From DATAPE01 sp034667545 (GTDB lineage Bacteria; Actinomycetota; CADDZG01; WHSQ01): a DNA stretch of 16,853 nucleotides. A model generated the notes under the pieces. That model saw only the letters and a program-made list of their open reading frames with translations. It was not told the DNA's origin and did no database searches. Positions within the stretch are counted from its first letter, which is position 1. Each line of letters starts with the position of its first letter. The translations under genes and the position numbers were made by a program. The stretch is taken from NCBI GenBank assembly GCA_034667545.1, contig JAXDJR010000138.1, positions 1 through 16,853 on the forward strand, in the 5' to 3' direction. This document shows, piece by piece, positions 7,536-14,481 of the stretch.

Positions 7536-7563
7536 TTGACTCGGGGTGATTCTCCAGCATGAT
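7536..7563 (+). promoter_or_regulatory. Putative promoter of the acyltransferase gene
   Basis: TTGACT (7536-7541) and CATGAT (7558-7563) are separated by 16 bases and match the -35 and -10 consensus in five and four of six positions. They lie in the divergent gap between the hydrolase and the acyltransferase and would give a leader of roughly 20 bases containing the ribosome binding site AAGGA near 7584. Confidence 0.35.
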
Positions 7564-7592
7564 GAGCCATTCCGGCTACCGGAAGGAACCAC

Positions 7593-8315
7593 TTGTACTG
7601 GATCTTCAAGGGAATCCTGAAGCCTCTCCTTCTGGCCACGTATGACCTTCGGGTCGAGGGCCTCGAGAACGTTCCGAAGAAGGGAGCCGCCATCATTGCG
7701 GCCAACCATCTCTCGTTCCTCGACTCCTTCTTTATCCCCCTGATGATCAAACGCCGAAAGGTTACCTACCTTGCCAAGGCCGACTACTTCAACAGTTGGA
7801 AGACTGCGTGGTTCTTCCGCATGGTTGGCCAGATCCCCATCGAGCGTGACGACAAGAGCCAGGCGCGTGAGGCGCTCAGTGCAGGCGTCGATGAGTTGAG
7901 AGCGGGCAACCTCTTGGGTATCTATCCAGAAGGCACGCGCTCGCCCGATGGAAAGTTGTATCGGGGACGGACCGGAGTTGCGCGCCTTGCGCTCGCGGCC
8001 AAGGTGCCGGTTGTACCGTGCGGCCTCGTGGGCACCGAAGAGGTCATGCCCAAGCATGCGAAGCTTCCCCATCTGCGTCACGTGACGATCGTGGTGAGCT
8101 TCGGGAAGCCACTGGACTTCTCCACCTACTTCGGGAAAGAAGGCGACCGCAATGTGCTGCGTACGGTCACCGACGACGTCATGAAGGCGATAGTCGGGCT
8201 GTCCGGCCAAGAGCGTGCCGCCGACTACGCCTCCCACCGCAAGCCTGCCGTTCTCCCCGAGCATCCCGAGGGCGAGGACGGCGATGAGGATCTGTCCGAA
8301 GAACTGACGGGCTAG
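7593..8315 (+). CDS. 1-acyl-sn-glycerol-3-phosphate acyltransferase (PlsC-type)
   Basis: This 240-residue protein is a PlsC-type acyltransferase, which adds a second acyl chain to lysophosphatidate at the inner membrane. The catalytic NHxxxxD motif is seen as NHLSFLD (Asn38, His39, Asp44), a glycerol-phosphate-binding block as YPEGTRSPDG (Glu113 to Ser117), and a third as VPVVPCGLVGTE. The N-terminal stretch WIFKGILKPLLLATY is hydrophobic and could sit in the membrane. The start is TTG 7593, supported by GGAAGGA five bases upstream; the first ATG is well inside the domain. The C-terminal 25 residues are acidic and probably disordered. It converges on glycerol kinase, a possible link to glycerolipid supply. 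Paralogues with other acyl acceptors are possible. Confidence 0.88.
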   Translation: MYWIFKGILKPLLLATYDLRVEGLENVPKKGAAIIAANHLSFLDSFFIPLMIKRRKVTYLAKADYFNSWKTAWFFRMVGQIPIERDDKSQAREALSAGVDELRAGNLLGIYPEGTRSPDGKLYRGRTGVARLALAAKVPVVPCGLVGTEEVMPKHAKLPHLRHVTIVVSFGKPLDFSTYFGKEGDRNVLRTVTDDVMKAIVGLSGQERAADYASHRKPAVLPEHPEGEDGDEDLSEELTG

Positions 8316-8337
8316 CCTGCGCGCCGCCCGCACGCAG

Positions 8338-9825
8338 TCAGTGCTCGATCCACCCGCGCGTTCGCGCTACAGCCTCTTTCCAACCGGCGAATGAAGCTTC
8401 GACCTCGTCGCGCGATCGCGCAGGCTCGAACTCTGCTTCGACCGTCCACAGAGAACGGATCTCGTCGAGCGACGACCACACGCCCTCGGCGAGACCGGCA
8501 AGGTAGGCGGCTCCCATAGCGGTCGTGTCCAGGTTGGTCGGTCTGCGCACCACGACGCCGAGTTGGTCCGCCTGTAGCTGGCACAGAAGATCCATCGCGC
8601 TTGCGCCGCCATCGACCCGCAGTTCGCTGAGCCCGATCCCCGAGTCGGCGACCATCGCCTCGATGACATCCCGGGTCTGAAACGCCATCGCTTCGACGAC
8701 GGCTCGGGCGAGATGGGCTTTCGTGGTGCCTCCGGTTATCCCGAGAAAAGCTCCCCGTGCGTAGGGGTCCCAGTGCGGCGCTCCAAGGCCGGCGAAGGCT
8801 GGAACGAGATAGGTACCACCGGCATCAGGCACGGTCCGGGCCAAGGGCTCGGTGTCGGCAGCCGCTGCGATCACGCCTAGCCCATCGCGCAGCCACTGGA
8901 TCGCGCCACCGGTCACGAAGATGCTGCCCTCTAGCACGAAGCTAGGGCCGGATCCCACATCCCACCCCGCGCTCGACAGCAAGCGATGCTGCGAGTACGT
9001 GATCCTCGAGCCGGTGTTCATGAGCACGAAGGAGCCGGTTCCATAGGTGTTCTTGACCATCCCGTCGTCGAAGCAGGCCTGTCCGAAGAGGGCGGCTTGC
9101 TGGTCGCCGGCAACGCCGGAGACGGGAACCGGCGCGCCGAGCAAGTCGCACGTGGCCAGGCGTCCACTGCTCGGGTGGATCTTCGGAAGGACGTTCGGGG
9201 GGATAGTCAAGCGTTCGAGCATGAATGGATCCCACCCCCGGTCCCGCAGTGAGTACAGAAGCGTGCGGGAAGCATTTGAAGGTTCGGTGGCGTGGACCCG
9301 GCCCCCGGTGAGGTTCCATACCAGCCAGCTGTCGACGGTGCCGAAGGCCAGCTCTCCTGCCTCCGCGCGCGCCCTCGCCCCCTCGACGTTCTCTAGATAC
9401 CACAGCAGCTTCGTGCCCGAGAAGTAGGGATCGAGCAGCAATCCGGTTCGCGACCGCACTTCATCTTCCAAGCCGTCGGCGATCAGCCGCTCGCAGATCG
9501 GAGCAGTGCGCCTGTCTTGCCACACCATCGCAGGTGCGACGGGATCTCCTGTGCGCCGGTCCCACAACACGACGGTCTCGCGCTGGTTCGTGATCCCGAT
9601 GGCGGCGATGTCCTGCGCCGAAGCCCCCGACTCGCTCAGCGCTTGGCCCATCAACCGGTGTGTGAGGCTCCAGATCTCGACAGGGTTGTGCTCCACCCAG
9701 CCGGGGCGGGGGTAGTGCTGCGTCAGCTCGCCGTAAACGCGCGATCGCACGACGGCTGCCTCGTCCACGATCAGGACGGCTATGCCGGTGGTGCCGGCGT
9801 CTATCGACAAGACAAGCTGGGGCAT
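8338..9825 (-). CDS. glpK: Glycerol kinase
   Basis: The 495-residue product matches glycerol kinase over its full usual length. It makes sn-glycerol 3-phosphate from glycerol and ATP in the cytosol. Substrate residues known from the E. coli enzyme are all present: Arg82-Glu83 in TNQRETVVLW, Trp102 in VWQDRRT, Tyr134 in DPYFSGTK and Asp241 in AGDQQAALFGQ. FGGY-family signatures KNTYGTGSF and GLGAPHWDPYARG are also clear. The phosphate loop reads SIDAGTTG, with alanine where E. coli has glutamine; this is still a normal FGGY loop. ATG 9825 is preferred to longer starts because GGGAG lies seven bases upstream and the kinase fold begins at once. The gene is divergent from phosphofructokinase with a 90-base gap. 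No facilitator or glycerol-phosphate dehydrogenase gene is adjacent. Confidence 0.95.
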   Translation of the reverse strand: MPQLVLSIDAGTTGIAVLIVDEAAVVRSRVYGELTQHYPRPGWVEHNPVEIWSLTHRLMGQALSESGASAQDIAAIGITNQRETVVLWDRRTGDPVAPAMVWQDRRTAPICERLIADGLEDEVRSRTGLLLDPYFSGTKLLWYLENVEGARARAEAGELAFGTVDSWLVWNLTGGRVHATEPSNASRTLLYSLRDRGWDPFMLERLTIPPNVLPKIHPSSGRLATCDLLGAPVPVSGVAGDQQAALFGQACFDDGMVKNTYGTGSFVLMNTGSRITYSQHRLLSSAGWDVGSGPSFVLEGSIFVTGGAIQWLRDGLGVIAAAADTEPLARTVPDAGGTYLVPAFAGLGAPHWDPYARGAFLGITGGTTKAHLARAVVEAMAFQTRDVIEAMVADSGIGLSELRVDGGASAMDLLCQLQADQLGVVVRRPTNLDTTAMGAAYLAGLAEGVWSSLDEIRSLWTVEAEFEPARSRDEVEASFAGWKEAVARTRGWIEH

Positions 9826-9854
9826 TGAGGTCTCCCGCACAGGCGACTGATAAT
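9825..9854 (+). promoter_or_regulatory. Putative promoter of the phosphofructokinase gene
   Basis: TTGAGG (9825-9830) and GATAAT (9849-9854) are 18 bases apart and each differs from consensus at one or two positions. The -35 would overlap the glpK start codon on the other strand. The predicted leader is about 55 bases and holds the strong GGGAGG site at 9905-9910. Confidence 0.4.
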
Positions 9855-9915
9855 TCTGACGGAAGAGCCACGTGGGCGCGAAGGTGACTATGGCCACACA
9901 GAAACGGGAGGTGCT

Positions 9916-10947
9916 ATGGGTCGTATCGGAATCCTGACCGGCGGAGGCGACTGCCCCGGTCTCAATGCGGTCATCCGGGCAGTGGTGCGCAAGGGCGTCA
10001 ATCACTATGGCCATGCCGTAGTCGGCTTCAGGGACGGCTGGCGGGGTGTGCTCGAGAACCGGCACACCCACCTGACTCCCGATAACACCTCGGGCATCCT
10101 TCCGCGCGGGGGCACGATCCTCGGCTCGTCCCGCACCAACCCTTTCACCGAAGAAGGCGGGTTGGAGCGCGTCAAGGACAGCTTGACTTCAGAACGGATC
10201 GACTGCCTCATCGCCGTCGGCGGTGAGGACACGCTGGGCGTTGCCGACAAGTTGACCGGCGAAGACGTGCACGTGGTTGGAATACCGAAGACGATCGACA
10301 ACGATCTGAGCGGTACCGACTTCACCTTCGGGTTCAACACCGCGGCACAGATATGCACCGATGCGATCGACCGCTTGCACACGACCGCCGAGTCACACCA
10401 TCGCGTCATGGTGCTCGAGGTCATGGGCCGGCATGCGGGATGGATCGCCACCTATTCGGGCATCGCGGGAGGCGCTCACGCAATCCTCGTGCCGGAGCGC
10501 CCGTTCGATGTCGAGGTCGTGTGCGAGCACTTGCGTCATCGCCATCGCCAGAGCCGCTATTTCTCGATAGTGGTGGTGGCCGAGGGGGCCCGCCCCCAAG
10601 AGGGCCTCGAAACCCTCCAGGCCGAGAGCCTTGACGCGTACGGGCACGTGCGCCTCGGCGGGATAGGTGTGGCTCTCGCGGAAGAGATCGAGAAACGAAC
10701 GGGGTTCGAGTCGCGGGCGACGATCCTTGGACACATCCAGCGCGGCGGCACGCCCAGTGCGTTCGATCGCGTGCTGGCGACGCGCTTCGGGATCGCCGCG
10801 ATCGACGCCGCCGAAGATGGCGATTACGGAAAGATGGTTGCCCTACAAGGGATGGACATCGTCCGGATCCCACTCAGCGAAGCGGTCGGCACGCTCAAGA
10901 CTCTGGATCCCGAGCTGTACGAGACCGCGGAAGTCTTCTTCGGCTGA
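9916..10947 (+). CDS. 6-phosphofructokinase, probably pyrophosphate-dependent
   Basis: This 343-residue phosphofructokinase has LTGGGDCPGLNAVIR at the N-terminus, PRGGTILGSSRTNP, the catalytic PKTIDNDLSGTD (base Asp128), VMGRHAGWIA and the fructose-6-phosphate segment GHIQRGGTPSAFDR. Two positions separate phosphoryl donors in this family. Where E. coli ATP-enzyme has Gly104 this protein has Asp105 (GGEDT), and where E. coli has Gly124 it has Lys125 (GIPKTIDND). Asp plus Lys is the pyrophosphate-type combination, known for example from Amycolatopsis methanolica, so I predict PPi use and a reversible reaction. GGGAGG five bases before ATG 9916 supports the start. The stop is one base from the TTG of the ABC-F gene, and glpK lies divergently upstream. 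Confidence 0.9.
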   Translation: MGRIGILTGGGDCPGLNAVIRAVVRKGVNHYGHAVVGFRDGWRGVLENRHTHLTPDNTSGILPRGGTILGSSRTNPFTEEGGLERVKDSLTSERIDCLIAVGGEDTLGVADKLTGEDVHVVGIPKTIDNDLSGTDFTFGFNTAAQICTDAIDRLHTTAESHHRVMVLEVMGRHAGWIATYSGIAGGAHAILVPERPFDVEVVCEHLRHRHRQSRYFSIVVVAEGARPQEGLETLQAESLDAYGHVRLGGIGVALAEEIEKRTGFESRATILGHIQRGGTPSAFDRVLATRFGIAAIDAAEDGDYGKMVALQGMDIVRIPLSEAVGTLKTLDPELYETAEVFFG

Positions 10948-10948
10948 T

Positions 10949-12532
10949 TTGGGGATCATCGATGTAGCGGACGTTCGGTACGCGCTGCCCGGCACCGGCC
11001 GGGTGCTGTTCGATGGTGTCTCCTTCAAGGTCGGCGACGCCCAGCATGTCTCGCTGGTGGGCGCGAACGGCGCTGGAAAGACCACGCTGCTAAAGCTGAT
11101 CGCAGGCCGGCTTCCCCGTCAGGGTGGTCACATCCCCATCGACGGAAGCCTCGGGCTGATGCAGCAGTTCGTCGCTGCGGCCCCCGAAGCCGCAACCATC
11201 CGGAGCTTCCTCATCGGTTACGCGCCGCCGCCGATCCAAGCGGCCGCGGGAGAAGTCACGCGGTGGGAACAACGGGCCAGGGACTCGAAAGAGCAACAGG
11301 CCCAGTTGCGTTACGCGACGGCGCTCAGCGGATGGGGAGAAGCCGGTGGATACGAAGCCGAGGTGTTGTGGGATACGTGCACGATCGCGTCCCTGGGGGA
11401 ACGATTCGAGGAGGTCGCCGACCGGCCGGTGCGCACGCTGTCGGGGGGCGAGCAGAAACGACTGGCTCTCGAGGTCTTGTTCCGCTCCGAGTTCGACATC
11501 CTGCTGCTTGACGAGCCCGACAACTTCCTCGACATCCCCGCCAAGCGATGGCTCGAGGAGCTGATGAATGGATCTCGCAAAACGATCCTGTATGTGAGTC
11601 ACGACCGGACCCTGCTTGCGAGGACATCGACCCGAGTCGTCACTCTCGAGGGACACGGCGCCTGGGTTCACGAAGAGTCGTTCGACAGCTACGTAGCCGC
11701 GCGCGGCCGGCGTGTCGATCGCATAGCGGAAGAGAGGCGCCGTTTCCAGCAGGAGAGGGCCCGGCTCTATGCGTCCATGAAGGAGCTAAAGCGCCGGGCG
11801 GCTATCAATGATGCCAACGCCAAACGAGCCAAGGCCGCCGAGACGAAGCTTCGTCGCTTCGAGGAAACGAGTGTCGTGCGCGAACGCCCTGCGGAGCAGA
11901 ACGTTCAGATGGATCTGCGCGGGGGCCGGACGGGAAGGATCGTGCTGCGCACCGAAGAGCTTTGCTTTCCAGGACTGGTGGCTCCGTTCAGTGCCGAGAT
12001 CTGGTTCGGCGAACGGATAGGTGTCGTCGGGCCGAACGGGAGCGGCAAGAGCCATTTCCTGCGGTTGCTCTCAGGTGAGGACATCCTTCACGAGGGCGAC
12101 TGGAAACTTGGGGCGCGAGTGGAGCCCAGCCTTTTCCATCAAACCCACGAACGGCCCGAGCTCGCCGAAAAGACGTTGCGCGAGGTTATAACCGGCATGG
12201 GGTTCGACCTCAACACCGCCATGTCCAGGCTCAAACGCTACGAATTGCAACCCGAGGCTATGAGCCTCTTCACGCTCCTCTCCGGAGGACAGCAGGCTCG
12301 CTTTCAGATATTGCTGATGGAGCTCCAGAGCCCCACGATGTTGCTGCTAGATGAGCCGACCGACAACCTGGATATCGATTCGGCCGAGGCCCTCGAGGAA
12401 GCGCTCGATCGCTATGAGGGCACGGTCGTGGTGGTGACGCACGACCGCTGGTTCATGGATCAGCTCGATAGGTTCCTGGTTTTCGAAGCCAACGGAGAAG
12501 TTCGAGAAGAGCTCGTATCCCCCTATCTATGA
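10949..12532 (+). CDS. ABC-F family ATPase
   Basis: The 527-residue product has two fused ATPase domains and no membrane helices, as in ABC-F proteins, which act at the ribosome in translation or antibiotic protection rather than in transport. Domain one has Walker A GANGAGKT (38-45), LSGGE (164-168), Walker B ILLLDEP with Glu189, and VSHDR. Domain two has GPNGSGKS (361-368), LSGGQ (444-448), LLLDEP with Glu469, and VTHDR. A charged helical linker spans about 255-305. After the first Walker B the sequence reads DEPDNFLD instead of the common DEPTNHLD. TTG 10949 is the only usable in-frame start after the phosphofructokinase stop; no Shine-Dalgarno is visible, so coupling is likely. The ABC-F subfamily cannot be told by eye. 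Confidence 0.88.
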   Translation: MGIIDVADVRYALPGTGRVLFDGVSFKVGDAQHVSLVGANGAGKTTLLKLIAGRLPRQGGHIPIDGSLGLMQQFVAAAPEAATIRSFLIGYAPPPIQAAAGEVTRWEQRARDSKEQQAQLRYATALSGWGEAGGYEAEVLWDTCTIASLGERFEEVADRPVRTLSGGEQKRLALEVLFRSEFDILLLDEPDNFLDIPAKRWLEELMNGSRKTILYVSHDRTLLARTSTRVVTLEGHGAWVHEESFDSYVAARGRRVDRIAEERRRFQQERARLYASMKELKRRAAINDANAKRAKAAETKLRRFEETSVVRERPAEQNVQMDLRGGRTGRIVLRTEELCFPGLVAPFSAEIWFGERIGVVGPNGSGKSHFLRLLSGEDILHEGDWKLGARVEPSLFHQTHERPELAEKTLREVITGMGFDLNTAMSRLKRYELQPEAMSLFTLLSGGQQARFQILLMELQSPTMLLLDEPTDNLDIDSAEALEEALDRYEGTVVVVTHDRWFMDQLDRFLVFEANGEVREELVSPYL

Positions 12533-12571
12533 GGACAGAGCAAAACGCGGCTGGGGTTTTTGCAGGAGCAT

Positions 12572-12577
12572 TATCCT
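12572..12577 (+). promoter_or_regulatory. Putative -10 of a leaderless promoter for threonine aldolase
   Basis: TATCCT ends six bases before ATG 12584 (TATCCT-GACGCC-ATG), the same spacing as before the TetR and DUF72 genes. An AGGAG at 12563-12567 lies about 16 bases from the ATG, too far to be a usual ribosome binding site. No clear -35 hexamer is seen. Confidence 0.45.
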
Positions 12578-12583
12578 GACGCC

Positions 12584-13621
12584 ATGACCGGGTTGATAGA
12601 TCTGCGCTCCGATACCGTTACCCGGCCCACGCCCGAGATGCGCCGGGCCATGGCCGAGGCAGAGGTCGGCGATGACGTCTTCGGCGACGATCCCACCGTG
12701 AACTCGCTTCAGGAGTTCGCGGCCGACCTGCTGGGTAAGGAAGCTGGATTGTTCGTGCCCACCGGCTCTATGGGCAACCAGGTGTCACTTGGCGCGCTCG
12801 CCCGGCCGGGAGATGAGGTCGTATGTGAAGCCGGCGCACACTTCCTTCACTACGAGGGAGGTTCAGCGGCGGCGCATCTCGGCTTGATGATGAGACCGCT
12901 TCCGGGACTGAACGGTGCGATCGCTGCCGATCAAGTCAGCGCAGCGATACGTGAGGGCAGCGACCATGCTCCGCAAACTGCTGTCGTTGCTATCGAGAAC
13001 ACACACAACTCTGCGGGGGGCCGAGTCTTTCCGCTGGAGGAAGCCCAAGCTATCGCCAAGGTATGCGACGAACGTGATGTCGCGGTCCACCTGGATGGCG
13101 CGCGCCTATTCAATGCCCAGGCTGCTACCGGCATACCGGCCAAGGAATGGGCGGCGTGCGCGGACACCCTGACGTTCTGTTTCTCAAAGGGGCTGGGAGC
13201 CCCCATCGGTTCGATGGTGTGCTCGACCGAGGAGAACATCGCCAAGGCTCATCGGCTCAGAAAACGACTGGGCGGTGGAATGCGGCAGGTGGGCGTAATT
13301 GCTGCTGCCGCCCGAGTAGCTCTCGAGACTGGTCCACAGAGATTGGACGAGGATCACATCAACGCCAGCCGGCTGGCGCAAGGATTGGCCGAATTGCACG
13401 AGGATGCCGTCGATCTGTCCGCGGTCGAGACCAATATGGTCTACGTCGATCTCACCCCATTCTCCAAGAGTGGTCCAGAGGTCGCGGCTGCGCTGCTCTC
13501 CGAGGGTGTACTGACGGTTGCGATGTCCCACACCGCTATGCGCCTCGTCACGCACCGTGACGTCTCGGCGGCGGACGTTGAGGTCTCCTTGAAGGCTCTC
13601 CGGAAGGTCCTTGCGGCTTAG
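12584..13621 (+). CDS. ltaE: Low-specificity L-threonine aldolase
   Basis: The 345-residue product is a fold-type I PLP enzyme of the threonine aldolase family, cleaving threonine or allo-threonine to glycine and acetaldehyde. The family N-terminus is clear: LIDLRSDTVTRPTPEMRRAM, then VGDDVFGDDPTVN. His88 in AGAHFLHYEGG would stack on the cofactor, HLDGARLFNA holds the conserved Asp171 and Arg174, and the PLP-binding lysine is Lys202 in FCFSKGLGAPIGS. The length is normal. ATG 12584 gives the standard N-terminus; an in-frame TTG at 12560 adds eight residues with no benefit. The gene follows ABC-F by 51 bases but probably has its own leaderless promoter. Glycine from this enzyme could feed the glycine oxidase ThiO downstream, which is inference. 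Confidence 0.93.
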   Translation: MTGLIDLRSDTVTRPTPEMRRAMAEAEVGDDVFGDDPTVNSLQEFAADLLGKEAGLFVPTGSMGNQVSLGALARPGDEVVCEAGAHFLHYEGGSAAAHLGLMMRPLPGLNGAIAADQVSAAIREGSDHAPQTAVVAIENTHNSAGGRVFPLEEAQAIAKVCDERDVAVHLDGARLFNAQAATGIPAKEWAACADTLTFCFSKGLGAPIGSMVCSTEENIAKAHRLRKRLGGGMRQVGVIAAAARVALETGPQRLDEDHINASRLAQGLAELHEDAVDLSAVETNMVYVDLTPFSKSGPEVAAALLSEGVLTVAMSHTAMRLVTHRDVSAADVEVSLKALRKVLAA

Positions 13622-13883
13622 AACCGTTTAGTCCCCTCCCGTTCGGGAATGACTGGGGGAGACGATTCGCTTGGAGGTGAGGCCCATGGGCTCCGAAGGC
13701 CGCTTTGTAGAGATTCAAACTCCCTACAGTGGCACGTGGCTCCTACCGGCCTCCGTCCGGTCACGAAGGGCCGGATAGGGCTCTCAGCTCGCGGCGACGC
13801 GGGCAGAGCTGCTAGTGGTCGTGTTGATACTCGTTCAGAACAAGAAGCGAGGAGATCGTCATGTCTACAGCTAGCAGGGATCG
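13622..13883 (+). other. 262-nt gap with hairpins and Shine-Dalgarno-led mini-ORFs
   Basis: No ordinary gene fits here. A strong GGAGGTGAG precedes ATG 13686, which sits in the centre of the palindrome GCCCATGGGC and opens a 30-codon frame ending at 13778. A second site, GAGGAG, precedes ATG 13861, an eight-codon frame whose TGA overlaps the GTG 13884 start of the next gene (GTGA). Possible hairpins are TGTAG/CTACA (13706-13728) and ACCGG/CCGGT (13745-13761). The pattern could be a structured leader with leader peptides controlling the anti-sigma kinase, or the remains of a decayed gene. I cannot tell these apart. Confidence 0.35.
13632..13660 (+). terminator. Possible hairpin terminator after threonine aldolase
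   Basis: Ten bases after the ltaE stop, TCCCC (13632-13636) can pair with GGGGA (13656-13660), enclosing a small hairpin TCCC-GTTC-GGGA (13637-13648). No U-run follows, so this would be a tail-less terminator or a 3'-end stabilising structure. Confidence 0.3.
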
Positions 13884-14339
13884 GTGAAACCTATGCGGGT
13901 CTCGTTCACCTTGCGACTTCCACGTGACGAGCTAAGCGTTCCCATCGTGCGCCATATCTGTAAGTCTGCCTTGCTCGAGCTTGGTGTCGAGGAGCCGTGT
14001 CTAGCCGACATCGAGCTGGCCGTGACCGAGGCGTGTACCAACGTGCTCAAGCACGCCCAAGGCACACACCAGCAGTACGAAGTCGAGGTCGAGGTCAACG
14101 AGGACGCGGCCGAGATCCGGGTGATCGACGCCGGAGTGGGATTCTCGACAGACGCGTTCCAGGAAGCCAGCGGCACTGCTGAACAGGGGCGCGGTCTCCA
14201 CCTGATGCGCGCCTTGGTGGACGAGCTTCAATTCATCTCGAAGCCTGAACAGGGCACGATCGTGCACCTTGCCAAGCGCTTGGAATTGAGTGAAGACTCG
14301 ATCCTTCCGAAGCTGGGTCGACTTTCGGTTCCCGGCTGA
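13884..14339 (+). CDS. RsbW-type ATP-binding serine kinase (anti-sigma factor-like)
   Basis: The 151-residue product is a small GHKL ATPase domain of the RsbW/SpoIIAB type, soluble kinases that bind sigma factors or phosphorylate STAS-domain antagonists. The N-box is DIELAVTEACTNVLKHA with the conserved Glu and Asn, the G1 box is VIDAGVGF, and the G2 box is GRGLHLMRALVDE; GTIVHL closes the domain. The length is normal for the family. Two starts are possible: GTG 13884, overlapping the stop of an eight-codon frame, and ATG 13893, which has GGTGA five bases upstream. No STAS antagonist or sigma factor gene is adjacent, so its partners lie elsewhere or it works differently. Confidence 0.88.
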   Translation: MKPMRVSFTLRLPRDELSVPIVRHICKSALLELGVEEPCLADIELAVTEACTNVLKHAQGTHQQYEVEVEVNEDAAEIRVIDAGVGFSTDAFQEASGTAEQGRGLHLMRALVDELQFISKPEQGTIVHLAKRLELSEDSILPKLGRLSVPG

Positions 14340-14356
14340 GAGGCGACCGGCCCTTC

Positions 14357-14362
14357 TATACT
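14357..14362 (+). promoter_or_regulatory. Putative -10 of the thi operon promoter
   Basis: TATACT differs from TATAAT at one position and would place the transcript start near 14369-14370, exactly where the TPP riboswitch begins. The -35 region is not well matched. Confidence 0.45.
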
Positions 14363-14369
14363 TCGTGAG

Positions 14370-14463
14370 TCCAGCCGGGGAGCTTGGGGCAACCAGGCTG
14401 AGAGGCGGGCAGACGGCGCCTGCGACCCATAACACTCGACCCGGTAATGCGGGGTGAGGAGGT
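14370..14463 (+). ncRNA. TPP riboswitch (THI element)
   Basis: The conserved THI-element core is readable: GGGGAGC, GGCTGAGA (14396-14403), GACCC (14424-14428) and CCCGGTAATGCGGGG. P2 pairs AGCTTGG (14381-14387) with CCAGGCT (14393-14399). P3 pairs GCGGGC (14405-14410) with GCCTGC (14418-14423). P5 pairs CCCG (14440-14443) with CGGG (14450-14453), and P4 can pair CTC (14435-14437) with GAG (14456-14458). P1 looks very short. The 3' arm runs straight into the GAGGAGG ribosome binding site, so binding of thiamine pyrophosphate probably blocks translation of thiO rather than transcription. Its position before thiO-thiS-thiG agrees with the assignment. Confidence 0.93.
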
Positions 14464-14481
14464 CCCATCTCTGCTCCGATC

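Noticed and set aside
7455..8333. N-terminal extension of the alpha/beta-hydrolase frame on the minus strand
   Set aside because: It runs antisense through the acyltransferase gene and has no family resemblance; the hydrolase fold begins near 7454.
10667..10948. Upstream extension of the ABC-F frame inside phosphofructokinase
   Set aside because: The peptide is basic and lacks ABC-F features; the ATPase domain starts right after the PFK stop.
12542..12562. Possible terminator after ABC-F (CAAAAC ... GTTTTTG)
   Set aside because: The stem is only about five mostly A-T pairs with an uneven loop, too weak to support.
13700..13730. tRNA-like TpsiC segment (GATTCAAACTC)
   Set aside because: No matching acceptor, D or anticodon arms can be folded around it.
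13649..13927. 92-codon + frame in the gap before the anti-sigma kinase
   Set aside because: It has no ribosome binding site, no recognisable domain, and overlaps the kinase start by more than 40 bases.
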